Origin: Carboxylicivirga linearis
GTDB taxonomy: Bacteria; Bacteroidota; Bacteroidia; Bacteroidales; Marinilabiliaceae
NCBI RefSeq assembly: GCF_018271995.1
Contig: NZ_JAGUCO010000001.1
Coordinates: 186,001-250,000, forward strand
DNA: 64,000 nt
Direction of reading: 5' to 3'
Part shown: one piece after another, positions 7,544 through 15,198 of the stretch
Numbering within the stretch: the first letter of the stretch is position 1
Layout: each line of letters opens with the position of its first letter
Translations under genes and position numbers: made by a program
The notes under the pieces: generated by a model
Seen by the model: only the letters and a program-made list of their open reading frames with translations
What the model was told of the DNA's origin: nothing
The model's database searches: none

Positions 7544-8224
7544 CTAAATAAGTTCAAATCTGATAAAGTACTCTCTTACTAATAGTGTATAAAATCCATT
7601 TTCTTTTGATAAAAAATCTTCATTAAAAGAGTTATTTATCATGTATTCGTTATAGTTAGATGTGTTATTTATTGGATAATCTACACTAAAATAGTAATCT
7701 AACATTGGCATTAGTAAGTAATCTTTATGGTCATTTATATAGTAACAGGGTTTATAAGTAATTTGAGATCCGTACATATTTGGAGGAATAGGAAGTGTTT
7801 CATACAATATATTTAAAGGATTATATGTGCCCAAATTGGATCTATAAAGGAATGTGTTGTGACTTACAGAATCATTAATTTCTTCAAAATATGTTGTATT
7901 GTTCTTTAGTATAATATTATATTGCTTGTATTGACCATTTAATTTATTTTCTATCTCAGCCTGATCTGAATTTACTTTTGTAATAAATATTTGTTTTTGG
8001 ATATCGAAAGTATCCAAATTCATCATACCATAACCTAAAAGGTCAAATAATCCTGATATTCTTGAAGTGTCTGTTACTTCAAGATTATTTTGAAAGGCTC
8101 TATATTTAACATCTATAATACTGTTGCTTACATACTTTCTTGGATATTTCAGTTCTTCTTTGTTGCAAGAGGTAACCAACAACAGAATATTAACCAACAA
8201 CAGACTCTTAAAAATTTTATTAAT
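7544..8224 (-). CDS. Putative lipoprotein, unknown function, probable ATT start
   Basis: A 226-residue protein if translation begins at ATT (8224). This gives (M)NKIFKSLLLVNILLLVTSC, a textbook lipoprotein signal with lipobox VTSC at residues 17-20. The first TTG in frame (8200) would leave a signal of only 11 residues with no basic N-terminus. The ATG at 8235 is in another frame. The mature part is Asn/Tyr-rich with no recognised domain. The low GC content and isolated position suggest an accessory gene. Either it uses a rare initiation codon or its start codon has been lost by mutation. Confidence 0.55.
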   Translation of the reverse strand: MNKIFKSLLLVNILLLVTSCNKEELKYPRKYVSNSIIDVKYRAFQNNLEVTDTSRISGLFDLLGYGMMNLDTFDIQKQIFITKVNSDQAEIENKLNGQYKQYNIILKNNTTYFEEINDSVSHNTFLYRSNLGTYNPLNILYETLPIPPNMYGSQITYKPCYYINDHKDYLLMPMLDYYFSVDYPINNTSNYNEYMINNSFNEDFLSKENGFYTLLVREYFIRFELI

Positions 8225-8457
8225 AGATTAATCATTAGATTTATTATAATGTTACACTTAATTAGTTCTATTTTCTATTTCTTGAATATAAACCAAACAA
8301 TCTTTACACCTGTATTTGAGTTAACGGTCGCTAGATGAAATAATAGCTCATTAGTCGATAGCGTGTCACCCGATAGGGGGACTAAGACGGTAGACTAAAG
8401 TGTCAGGACGAGCAAAGCGCGCCATGCTTTATTTCCAGCGTGTTGGGTACTGGACAT
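8225..8457. other. Intergenic spacer with GC-richer segment
   Basis: From about 8360 to 8450 the sequence is clearly GC-richer than its flanks, with small dyads (for example TGTCACCC against GGGTACTGGACA). It resembles interspersed intergenic repeats seen in Bacteroidota genomes. I found no coding frame or tRNA in it. Confidence 0.35.
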
Positions 8458-8790
8458 TTATTTTAGCAGCTCATTAACTTCTGTTTGTAATTTTGGAAGA
8501 GAGCGATTCACGATCATCCAAATAATATCTTCAGAAACACTGTCGTAACCATGAATAATACGATTTCGTGTATCAACAATTTTTCGTGAATCAGTAATTG
8601 GAAATTCTGGCTCTAATTTTAAGATTCTATTTAATGCTTCTCCTATAATCTCAAGATTACGTTCAACTGCCTTTTTTGTCTTTAGATCTTTTTGGAATTC
8701 GAAAAAGTCTCTTTTTTTAGGTAGGAAAAGAAAAATCTCTTCAATTGAGCGTTGAATATCTTCTAACCAGGTATATATTTCAGGCTTCAT
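8458..8790 (-). CDS. hepT: HepT-like RNase toxin (DUF86), type VII toxin-antitoxin
   Basis: A 110-residue HEPN-domain protein from the ATG at 8790. The HEPN active motif Rx4HxY is present as RNRIIHGY, with R75, H80 and Y82. In studied pairs HepT cleaves RNA and is silenced when its partner MntA adenylylates the tyrosine of this motif. It overlaps the 3' end of the mntA gene by 11 bp, which is typical of the pair. An upstream start at 8814 would lengthen the overlap to 35 bp and add MRALNLKF, which is less likely. All key residues are intact, so the toxin should be functional. Confidence 0.9.
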   Translation of the reverse strand: MKPEIYTWLEDIQRSIEEIFLFLPKKRDFFEFQKDLKTKKAVERNLEIIGEALNRILKLEPEFPITDSRKIVDTRNRIIHGYDSVSEDIIWMIVNRSLPKLQTEVNELLK

Positions 8791-9079
8791 AAATTTTAAA
8801 TTTAGAGCTCTCAATATTACTTTTTAGGTGAGAATTTTTGATTCCTTTTTCTTCAATTAGATCAATAGGTTTATTAATTAACTCTTGTAATTTAAATTTA
8901 AAGTCGAAGTAGTTTTCCGCGTAATCAATCGGGTCATTGGAGTTAATTTCGATTACTAAATCAATGTCACTATTAGGACCAAATTTGTCTGTCAATACAG
9001 AACCAAAAGCATATAAAGTTTTCACTTTATGCTCTCTACATAGATTGTGTATTTCGTTTATATATTTGTCCAAATACAT
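8780..9079 (-). CDS. mntA: MntA-like minimal nucleotidyltransferase antitoxin
   Basis: A 99-residue protein from the ATG at 9079. It carries the minimal nucleotidyltransferase motif GSx10DxD (G26, S27, D38, D40 in FGSVLTDKFGPNSDID) and a third acidic site in KPIDLIEE. The family transfers AMP to HepT and neutralises it. I chose 9079 because the upstream in-frame start (9097) is TTG and overlaps a TATATTTG promoter box. The antitoxin is upstream of and overlaps the toxin gene, the usual order. The pair sits among repeats and orphan genes, as is common for these modules. Confidence 0.9.
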   Translation of the reverse strand: MYLDKYINEIHNLCREHKVKTLYAFGSVLTDKFGPNSDIDLVIEINSNDPIDYAENYFDFKFKLQELINKPIDLIEEKGIKNSHLKSNIESSKFKIYEA

Positions 9080-9094
9080 TGCTTTTCTTTTGTC

Positions 9095-9102
9095 CAAATA
9101 TA
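9095..9102 (-). promoter_or_regulatory. Candidate -7 box (TATATTTG) for mntA-hepT
   Basis: It matches the Bacteroidota TAnnTTTG element exactly and lies 16 bp before the chosen ATG. No convincing TTTG is present at -33, so this is a partial match. Confidence 0.4.
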
Positions 9103-9699
9103 AGAATTCAATCTTGTTTTTAATAATGGAGCTGTAAATGTTTGCCTTGTACCCAACTACTCTGTAACCGTCATTGTAAGAGGGTTATATTTCCTATATA
9201 TATTGTTCCATTCTTTTGTACATTTAACTTATATATCATGTAGTCAGTTAACTCGTTTATCATCATTTTACCAAATTCGCGCTAAGCGAAGTTTGTAACT
9301 TTGTTTAATAAATAATGTAGTCTACAACTACAACACTCTTTTATTATCCAACTAAGTTGCAAGCTTATGTGAGTGTATGTGTATGGAAAAGTGAGGGTTA
9401 ATAAGAAGTTGAGTGGGTGTAAATTTGTAAGAAAAAGTTAGCATTATAGGATTGGCCTTGTCTGGTGAGCCATAAAGCAAGGTGAAACTGCCGTTATAAA
9501 TCGGTGCTGTTTGAGCGTAGCGAGTTCAGCGATTTTAGGCAATGAACCGTAGCTTTATGAGTGAAGCAGGCACAGCCTTGATTTTCTTTTGCTTCTGTTT
9601 TCTTGCATTAAGGCAAGAAAATGAAGTGGGGTTTGGGGCAAAGTCCCATTTTTTATGATTACCCACTATAAACCATACAGAGCCATAAGGAAAGTCTAT
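9103..9699. repeat. Intergenic region with structured candidate interspersed element (about 9461-9640)
   Basis: No gene is seen. From about 9461 the sequence is GC-richer and holds nested dyads: CATAAAGC (9471-9478) with GCTTTATG (9552-9559), AAATCG with CGATTT further in, then TTTTCTTGC (9598-9606) with GCAAGAAAA (9613-9621), and TTTGGGGCAAA followed by a T run near 9640-9653. The last part could terminate transcription. A second motif near 9275-9310 (TTCGCGCTAAGCGAA) is also palindromic. The pattern resembles a genome-wide intergenic repeat, but copy number cannot be judged here. Confidence 0.45.
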
Positions 9700-10164
9700 T
9701 TACTCCTTCTTTAAAATCTCTTTAATATCCTCCAATGGTATTCCGCTTTTTTGATGTATCTGTTGATGATCCATACCTTTCATCAACATATTTGTAACAA
9801 ATACCTTTAATGGCTCGCCCACCTCAATTAAATGATGATCGGGATCGAAAAAACGGAAGGTGCGTTGGCCCCAGGGTTCTTCATGCAGGTGCTGGAATAT
9901 TTCAACTTCAGCTGAAATCAAATTTTGGTAACAATCCTCAATATTATCCTCTTCGAAATACAGCTCAACTTTATTGACATTTGATTTTGTATCTAATTTT
10001 TGTTGTATCGGATGCTGTTCCGAGGCTTTCCATAAAGCAATATTTTGCGACAGGGTGATATTGTTTCCAAAGTCGTAAATGATATCCAATCCAATTACAT
10101 CGGTATAGAATTTCTTTGATTGGGTGATGTCAGACACAAATAAAACAAATGCATTCAGTTTCAT
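9700..10164 (-). CDS. VOC-superfamily (glyoxalase/bleomycin-resistance-like) protein
   Basis: A 154-residue protein from the ATG at 10164 (an upstream in-frame ATG at 10188 adds eight residues). The single VOC domain (about 1-125) shows the FVSDITQSKKFYTDVIGL opening and the closing FRFFDPDHHLIEVGE, with likely metal ligands including the final Glu. The remaining 30 residues form a helical tail containing QQIHQKSGIPLEDIKEIL, unusual for plain VOC proteins and reminiscent of a helix-turn-helix-like extension. The substrate cannot be told. It stands alone between an intergenic repeat region and a divergent small lipoprotein gene. Confidence 0.75.
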   Translation of the reverse strand: MKLNAFVLFVSDITQSKKFYTDVIGLDIIYDFGNNITLSQNIALWKASEQHPIQQKLDTKSNVNKVELYFEEDNIEDCYQNLISAEVEIFQHLHEEPWGQRTFRFFDPDHHLIEVGEPLKVFVTNMLMKGMDHQQIHQKSGIPLEDIKEILKKE

Positions 10165-10270
10165 AGGAATTAGTTTTGGTGGTTGCAAAATACTATTAAA
10201 ATTCTGAATTTTAGTAACTAATTGGCCGTGGTTATTTTACCTGCTGCCTGATAACATAAAAACTCAAACT

Positions 10271-10555
10271 ATGAAAAAGCAATATTGGATGTTACTGACT
10301 TTAATAGCAATCGCACTTATTTTAACTTCTTGCTTGCCGGGTGGCGGAAACTATTCTCCTGATCGTCCGGCCGGTTTTTTCACCGGAATATGGCACGGTT
10401 GGATTGCTCCTTTCTCGTTGATACTGGGTTTGTTTAATTCATCTATCACCATTTATGAATCGTTTAATACTGGTTGGTGGTACGATTTTGGTTTTTACAT
10501 GGCCATTATTGCCGGCTTTGGTGGATTGCAATTGGTTCGTAAGAAGAAGAGCTAA
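10271..10555 (+). CDS. Small membrane-associated lipoprotein of unknown function
   Basis: A 94-residue protein. Residues 1-21 are a lipoprotein signal ending LTSC, followed by LPGGGNYSPDRPAGFFTGIW, a Trp/Phe-rich hydrophobic segment and a second membrane-like helix (about 70-88) before a basic end, KKKS. The signal cysteine and extra hydrophobic segments suggest an inner-membrane protein or lipoprotein. I recall similar short proteins in Bacteroidota without known function. Its stop codon overlaps that of the convergent gene on the minus strand (CTAA at 10552-10555). Confidence 0.7.
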   Translation: MKKQYWMLLTLIAIALILTSCLPGGGNYSPDRPAGFFTGIWHGWIAPFSLILGLFNSSITIYESFNTGWWYDFGFYMAIIAGFGGLQLVRKKKS

Positions 10556-11595
10556 TTATTGGTTGGCTCAGGGTTAAATCGAATCACCTCATATTGCTCT
10601 CGTTTATTTTGAGGCAGATGAATTTGCGATGTGGTGAAATAAATATTCGCGTCAACATCTTTAGCAAACGAATCGGGCCAACGAATCTGAGGATTTTGAA
10701 TGAACTTCTCCAATACTCCGTCTTTATTTATCCGGTTGATAGAATTATCCTCTAAGCCTCCCAGGTATAAATTGCCTTCATGGTCGAAAAGCATTCCGTC
10801 GGTAGCCGGAATCTTCATCACCTTTTCCACCTTCTGTTCCAGCTCCTTTTTGTTTAGGGTCTTATTTAGCAGGTGCTCTGTTTTAATACGATATAAAGTA
10901 TGACCGGTTAAAGCAGTGTAATACAAATAGGTGTTATCTGGCGATAAGGCAATTCCATCGGAATGTACCGTGTTTTTCCACTTAATTCCATCACAAAATA
11001 GGTGATCTTCCTCGCTTTGTGTTGATGAATGATTATCCAGCAAACGGCGCGATTCCCTGGTATTTAAGTCCAACACAATAATGGCTCCGTCACCTGAATC
11101 GGTGAGGTAAGCAACGTTTTTATCGGTATCAATTCTAACATCATTAAAATACGATTGAGTTTGGTAAAAGCTTTGATCAAATGAAAAAGCATCTACCAAA
11201 GTATCGGCTTCAAGATTAAATTGATAAAGCATAGGCCCTTGTTTAATAACTCCACTAAACTGAGGATTATTTGTGTCTAATATCCAAAGTCTGTCCAATT
11301 TATCTATAAAAACCGATTGTATAGAATGAAACGACAGAGTGTCTCTGCGTTGATTCCACGTCATATTTGGATAAGAGCGCGGAATGCCGTTTATTATTTC
11401 GGCAACACTAACAGGTACATTCGACGACCAGTTGGGATAATTAACAAAGATTCTGCCTTCTTTGCTTATAGCAATGCCTGTCCATTGCTTATCGGATTGT
11501 GAGATGCTTTCCAGTAGAATTCCTTCACCTTTGGGTGTAGGTTTACACGAAGAAAGAATGAATAGAACGATGGCAATGACTGAAAGTATCTTCAT
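10552..11595 (-). CDS. Lipoprotein of the major royal jelly / yellow protein family
   Basis: A 347-residue protein with a lipoprotein signal (lipobox LSSC, Cys17). The mature part is a six-bladed propeller of the MRJP/yellow type, related to SMP-30/gluconolactonase-like folds. Typical segments are SVFIDKLDRLWILDT (about 93-107), FNDVRIDTDKNVAYLTDSG (about 150-168), HSDGIALSPDNTYLYYTAL (about 211-229) and YFTTSQIHLP near the C-terminus. Bacterial members are secreted and their reactions are mostly unknown. It ends by overlapping the stop of the convergent small lipoprotein gene. Confidence 0.82.
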   Translation of the reverse strand: MKILSVIAIVLFILSSCKPTPKGEGILLESISQSDKQWTGIAISKEGRIFVNYPNWSSNVPVSVAEIINGIPRSYPNMTWNQRRDTLSFHSIQSVFIDKLDRLWILDTNNPQFSGVIKQGPMLYQFNLEADTLVDAFSFDQSFYQTQSYFNDVRIDTDKNVAYLTDSGDGAIIVLDLNTRESRRLLDNHSSTQSEEDHLFCDGIKWKNTVHSDGIALSPDNTYLYYTALTGHTLYRIKTEHLLNKTLNKKELEQKVEKVMKIPATDGMLFDHEGNLYLGGLEDNSINRINKDGVLEKFIQNPQIRWPDSFAKDVDANIYFTTSQIHLPQNKREQYEVIRFNPEPTNN

Positions 11596-11733
11596 ACTAT
11601 TGTGTTTTTCTTTAATTTATGAGTATTGAACAATACTTCGTTAAGTTCTAATAATTAAATGGATATTATGCGATATGCAAATAAACTACTGCCTACTGCC
11701 TAAAAAACTAACGAACTATTATAAAATATTTTT

Positions 11734-12690
11734 TTATTCCTCATCCCATAAGTTAGCAACCGTATAGGGACCTCCGGGTACTTCCCAAAACGAACCATCC
11801 ACAAAACGACGATTTTTATTGATGCTTTTAACAACATTCATCTCTTCCTCTGATAATTCAATATTAACCGAATCGAGATTTTGTTTTTGTCTTTCCGGAT
11901 TAACTGATTTGGGTATAACTGATATGCCTCGTTGTCTGATCCATGCCAGTATTAGTTGTGCTACCGATAAGCCTTTGTTCTTTGCCAGTTTTAGTAAAAC
12001 CGGATCTTCGAATAAAACCGGTTCATCTTTTGCTTTCATTCCTGCTGGTCTGTCAAACGATCCCAAAGGAGAATAAGCCGTTATATAAATATTGTTTGCG
12101 TTGCAGAATTCCAACATCTTATCCTGCTGAAAGTATGGATTCACTTCCACCTGGTTTACGGTGGGTTTGATGCGCGAATGCTCCATCAGATCCTTTAATT
12201 TTTTGGTACTGAAGTTACATACGCCAATGTTTCGAGCCAGCCCTTGATCAACCGCCTTCTCCATTCCCAGCCAGGTATCGGCAATGGGTTGTTCTTCTAA
12301 CGAGAGGTAATGTTCGGCGCGCATTGCAGAAAAAACCTGTGGCTTAAAGGCAACGGGCCAGTGAATAAGGTATAAATCTAAATAATCGAGTTGCAGATCA
12401 CTCAGTGTTTTTTGCAAAGCAGGAATTACGTCCTCCTTAGCATGTTTATTATTCCATAGCTTCGATGTAATCCATAATTCTTCACGTTTCACAATGCCTT
12501 CATCAATACATTCTTTAATAGCCTTACCTATCTCTTTTTCATTCATGTAAATGGCGGCACAATCGATATGGCGGTAACCTAATTGGATGGCTTGCTTAAC
12601 GGCAATGGTTACTTCTCCTTTAGCCGATTTCCAGGTTCCTAAACCCAGTATTGGCATTTGGTCGTTATTGGGAAATGTTAGTGTTTGCAT
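11734..12690 (-). CDS. Aldo/keto reductase
   Basis: A 318-residue TIM-barrel NAD(P)H-dependent oxidoreductase. The catalytic tetrad is complete: D43 and Y48 in HIDCAAIYMN, K77 in TSKLW and H110 in LYLIHWP. The cofactor-binding end shows IPKSVNPERQKQNLDSV, where Lys-Ser-Asn-Arg suggests NADPH preference. The length and LYLIHWPVAFKP context resemble the aldehyde/aldose reductase group acting on sugars or aldehydes. No operon partner is seen, so the substrate is undetermined. Confidence 0.92.
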   Translation of the reverse strand: MQTLTFPNNDQMPILGLGTWKSAKGEVTIAVKQAIQLGYRHIDCAAIYMNEKEIGKAIKECIDEGIVKREELWITSKLWNNKHAKEDVIPALQKTLSDLQLDYLDLYLIHWPVAFKPQVFSAMRAEHYLSLEEQPIADTWLGMEKAVDQGLARNIGVCNFSTKKLKDLMEHSRIKPTVNQVEVNPYFQQDKMLEFCNANNIYITAYSPLGSFDRPAGMKAKDEPVLFEDPVLLKLAKNKGLSVAQLILAWIRQRGISVIPKSVNPERQKQNLDSVNIELSEEEMNVVKSINKNRRFVDGSFWEVPGGPYTVANLWDEE

Positions 12691-12728
12691 ATATAGAATT
12701 TAGTATGGAAACAAGTTACATATAAATC

Positions 12729-13343
12729 TTACAATTGTTTCCCATCAAAGTTCAAATTAATCCCTAAAGAAATCATGAATAGGGTAGTACTATTATTAAA
12801 TTCATGATTTAATCCTACCCCAAGTATGGGAGTGACATTACCTTTGGCTAAAATTGCCTGATTGACGCCGAAATTTATTATTTGAACCATTTGGTTTGGT
12901 TGTTTATACAAATGATTGTCTTGTTCATTAAATGAGAAGTTCAGAATAGATAAACTCAAATCAACAGAAGTTGGAAAATTCTTTTGAGCATGCAATAGTT
13001 GGGATATTTGTCCATGGAATCCCCAGACCTTTAGCCGGCTTGAACTTGCATACGACGCAGAAATTCCTACCCTGCTATAGCTGTTTTCCTCTTTGTGTTT
13101 TGAGATATATCCCAGGCTTATCATTGGATTCGTTTCATCATCAAGTTGAGCTGTGGCAATTGAACAGGTGATACCAGGTTTGAATGCAAATCCAAGCCCA
13201 AGAGTATTTGAGGATTCTTCAGATGATAATGAACTACCGTAGAAAAAGGATAAACCTCCATTGGGTCGAAAGAATTGCTCTTGTGCATTAATACTTACTA
13301 CAGAAAAGAAAATAAGGAAGAGAGTAATCAGATAGTTTTTCAT
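12729..13343 (-). CDS. Secreted, beta-rich (outer-membrane-like) protein of unknown function
   Basis: A 204-residue protein with a cleavable signal peptide (MKNYLITLFLIFFSVVSINAQ). The rest alternates polar and hydrophobic residues with segments such as TLGLGFAFKPGITCSIATAQ and ISLGINLNFDG at the C-terminus, ending near an aromatic or hydrophobic residue. This pattern suits a small outer-membrane barrel or a conjugal-type porin-like protein, but no family is recognised. Its start lies 39 bp downstream of nothing on the same strand, so it is probably monocistronic or leads into the aldo/keto reductase gene 38 bp further on. Confidence 0.6.
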   Translation of the reverse strand: MKNYLITLFLIFFSVVSINAQEQFFRPNGGLSFFYGSSLSSEESSNTLGLGFAFKPGITCSIATAQLDDETNPMISLGYISKHKEENSYSRVGISASYASSSRLKVWGFHGQISQLLHAQKNFPTSVDLSLSILNFSFNEQDNHLYKQPNQMVQIINFGVNQAILAKGNVTPILGVGLNHEFNNSTTLFMISLGINLNFDGKQL

Positions 13344-13467
13344 TGAGATATTAAGTCATAAATGTAATAGTTTACAAATATAATTAAGTTTATAGCTAAG
13401 AAAAAGCACAAATGAGATTGGTGGTTTCAGTGTAAAATGATAAATTGATGATACTAAAATTTATCCT

Positions 13468-13911
13468 ATGAAAGAGAAACAGAAGTTTGCACTACAAGGG
13501 TTTTTTAATGGTAACAATTGTGCCCAATCGGTGATTACAGCCTATGCCAACGAATTTGATATGGATACCGGGCAGTTATTGCGAGTGGCTAGTTCTTTTG
13601 TTGGAGGAATGGGAAAATTACAACAAACTTGCGGTGCAGTTACCGGAGCTTATATGTTAATTGGTTTAAGGAATTCGGTACTTTTTGATAAGGACGAGGA
13701 GCAGAAGAAGGCAACTATCATGATGGTGCAAGAATTTCAGAAACGTTTTGTTCGCTTAAATGGTTCTGATCAGTGTTCGAATTTAATTACGGTTGACCTA
13801 AAAAACAAAGAGGGAAAAGAGCAGTTTGACAGAGAACAGATGAAAGAGAATATCTGTTCGAAATGTATTGCTTCTTCCATTGAAATTCTTGAAGGCTTGT
13901 TTTCAAACTGA
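13468..13911 (+). CDS. C_GCAxxG_C_C family protein (putative redox/metal-binding)
   Basis: A 147-residue protein with the defining cysteine pattern of this family: C18 in NNCAQS, the GGMGKLQQTCGAVTGA block with C55, C103 in SDQCSNL, and C130/C133 in the final NICSKCI. The family occurs widely in anaerobes and is thought to bind a metal or cluster. No reaction is established. All five cysteines are present. It precedes sbcDC by 84 bp on the same strand but has no obvious functional link. Confidence 0.88.
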   Translation: MKEKQKFALQGFFNGNNCAQSVITAYANEFDMDTGQLLRVASSFVGGMGKLQQTCGAVTGAYMLIGLRNSVLFDKDEEQKKATIMMVQEFQKRFVRLNGSDQCSNLITVDLKNKEGKEQFDREQMKENICSKCIASSIEILEGLFSN

Positions 13912-13995
13912 TAAAATATTAATATTTCCGAGTGTATAGTTTTGTGATGGAATGTGTGTATTTTTACGGTACAACCTCAATACGTACATTCGCAA

Positions 13996-15198
13996 ATGAA
14001 GATACTCCATACTTCCGATTGGCATTTAGGGCACCGCTTGCACGAGCAATCGCAATCTGATGAGCAACAATTGTTTTTAAACTGGTTGATTCAGTTTGTT
14101 AACGATCAATTGATTGATGTCTTACTTATATCAGGTGACATTTTTGACACGGGAACACCTTCCTCGCAAAGCCTTTCGTTATACTATAATTTTTTGGTCG
14201 ACCTTCGTTCTACCCATTGCAAACATGTGGTGATAACCGGAGGCAATCATGATGCGCCAGGCACCTTAAATGCTCCCAAAGAAATACTAAAAGCACTCAA
14301 CATACAGGTGATTGGTAAAGCCTCGGAAAATATTTCGGATGAAGTTTTTGAAATTAGTGTTGATGATGAAAAAGTGATAGTAGCTGCTGTTCCCTACCTG
14401 CGTGATCAGGATATAAGAAGAGCCGTTGCAGGTGAAAGTTTTGCTGAAATAAGCGATCGCTATAAATCAGCTTTGATAAAGCATTATACCGAAGTAGCCG
14501 AAGTTTGTGAATCTATCAATACCAATAACGATCCGGTAATTGCCATGGGGCACTTGTTTGCCATTGGTGGAACCACTACCGATAGTGAACAGACCATCTA
14601 TGTGGGTAATGCAGGTGATATTGGTGCAGAAGATTTTCCGGCACTCTTCGATTATATCGCTTTGGGGCACTTGCATCGTCATCAGAAAATAAGCGACAAG
14701 ATTATCTACTCGGGTACGCCATATATTTTGAGTTTTTCGGAGGTTAATCATCTGAAAAAAGTAATATGCATTGAAGTAAAAAACAAAGCAATTTCTTCGA
14801 TTGATAATTATGAAGTACCTCCATTCCGCCAGGTAAAAAGAGTAAAGGGAACGCTTGAGGAATGCATCTTTCAATTAAAGCAAATTGCCAGTCACAACGA
14901 GCAATTAGAGCCATGGGTAGAAGTGGTATTGGATGCAGATAGCAGTAGCTCGGTTTCTTTCACCGATATTAATCAGGCTGTTGAAGGATTAAAGCTGAAA
15001 GTACTAAAGGTGTCGTTAAACCGCGAGCATGAACGATGGAATCAGTTGTTGGAGAAAACGCACTCAAAAGACATAAAAGATATTTCGCCATTGGAAGTAT
15101 TTAAGCTCAAATGCGAGGAACAAAACTTTGACATTACAGCACATCCCGAAGTAGAAGATGCCTTTCATGAAGTATTACAGCTAGCAAAGAAACAATAA
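13996..15198 (+). CDS. sbcD: Exonuclease SbcCD subunit D (Mre11-type nuclease)
   Basis: A 400-residue metallophosphoesterase nuclease from the ATG at 13996. An in-frame start at 13954 would add 14 residues with no family support. Metal-binding motifs are in order: HTSDWHLGH (start), LISGDIFD, VITGGNHD, AMGHLF and LGHLHRHQ. With SbcC it forms the Mre11-Rad50-like complex that opens hairpins and trims DNA ends during repair and replication. The stop overlaps the sbcC start by one base (TAATG), indicating translational coupling. Confidence 0.96.
   Translation: MKILHTSDWHLGHRLHEQSQSDEQQLFLNWLIQFVNDQLIDVLLISGDIFDTGTPSSQSLSLYYNFLVDLRSTHCKHVVITGGNHDAPGTLNAPKEILKALNIQVIGKASENISDEVFEISVDDEKVIVAAVPYLRDQDIRRAVAGESFAEISDRYKSALIKHYTEVAEVCESINTNNDPVIAMGHLFAIGGTTTDSEQTIYVGNAGDIGAEDFPALFDYIALGHLHRHQKISDKIIYSGTPYILSFSEVNHLKKVICIEVKNKAISSIDNYEVPPFRQVKRVKGTLEECIFQLKQIASHNEQLEPWVEVVLDADSSSSVSFTDINQAVEGLKLKVLKVSLNREHERWNQLLEKTHSKDIKDISPLEVFKLKCEEQNFDITAHPEVEDAFHEVLQLAKKQ

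Noticed and set aside
7307-7547. Two short opposing open frames of about 70 codons
   Set aside because: They overlap each other in AT-rich DNA, have no signal peptide or family resemblance and no promoter-like boxes.
8318-8445. Possible integron attC-like site (ACCCAAC on the minus strand and GTTAAC about 120 bp away)
   Set aside because: The second end does not fit GTTRRRY, the arms pair poorly and no integrase or second site is in view.
14467-14874. A 135-codon open frame antisense to sbcD
   Set aside because: It is a shadow of a highly conserved coding sequence with no independent support.
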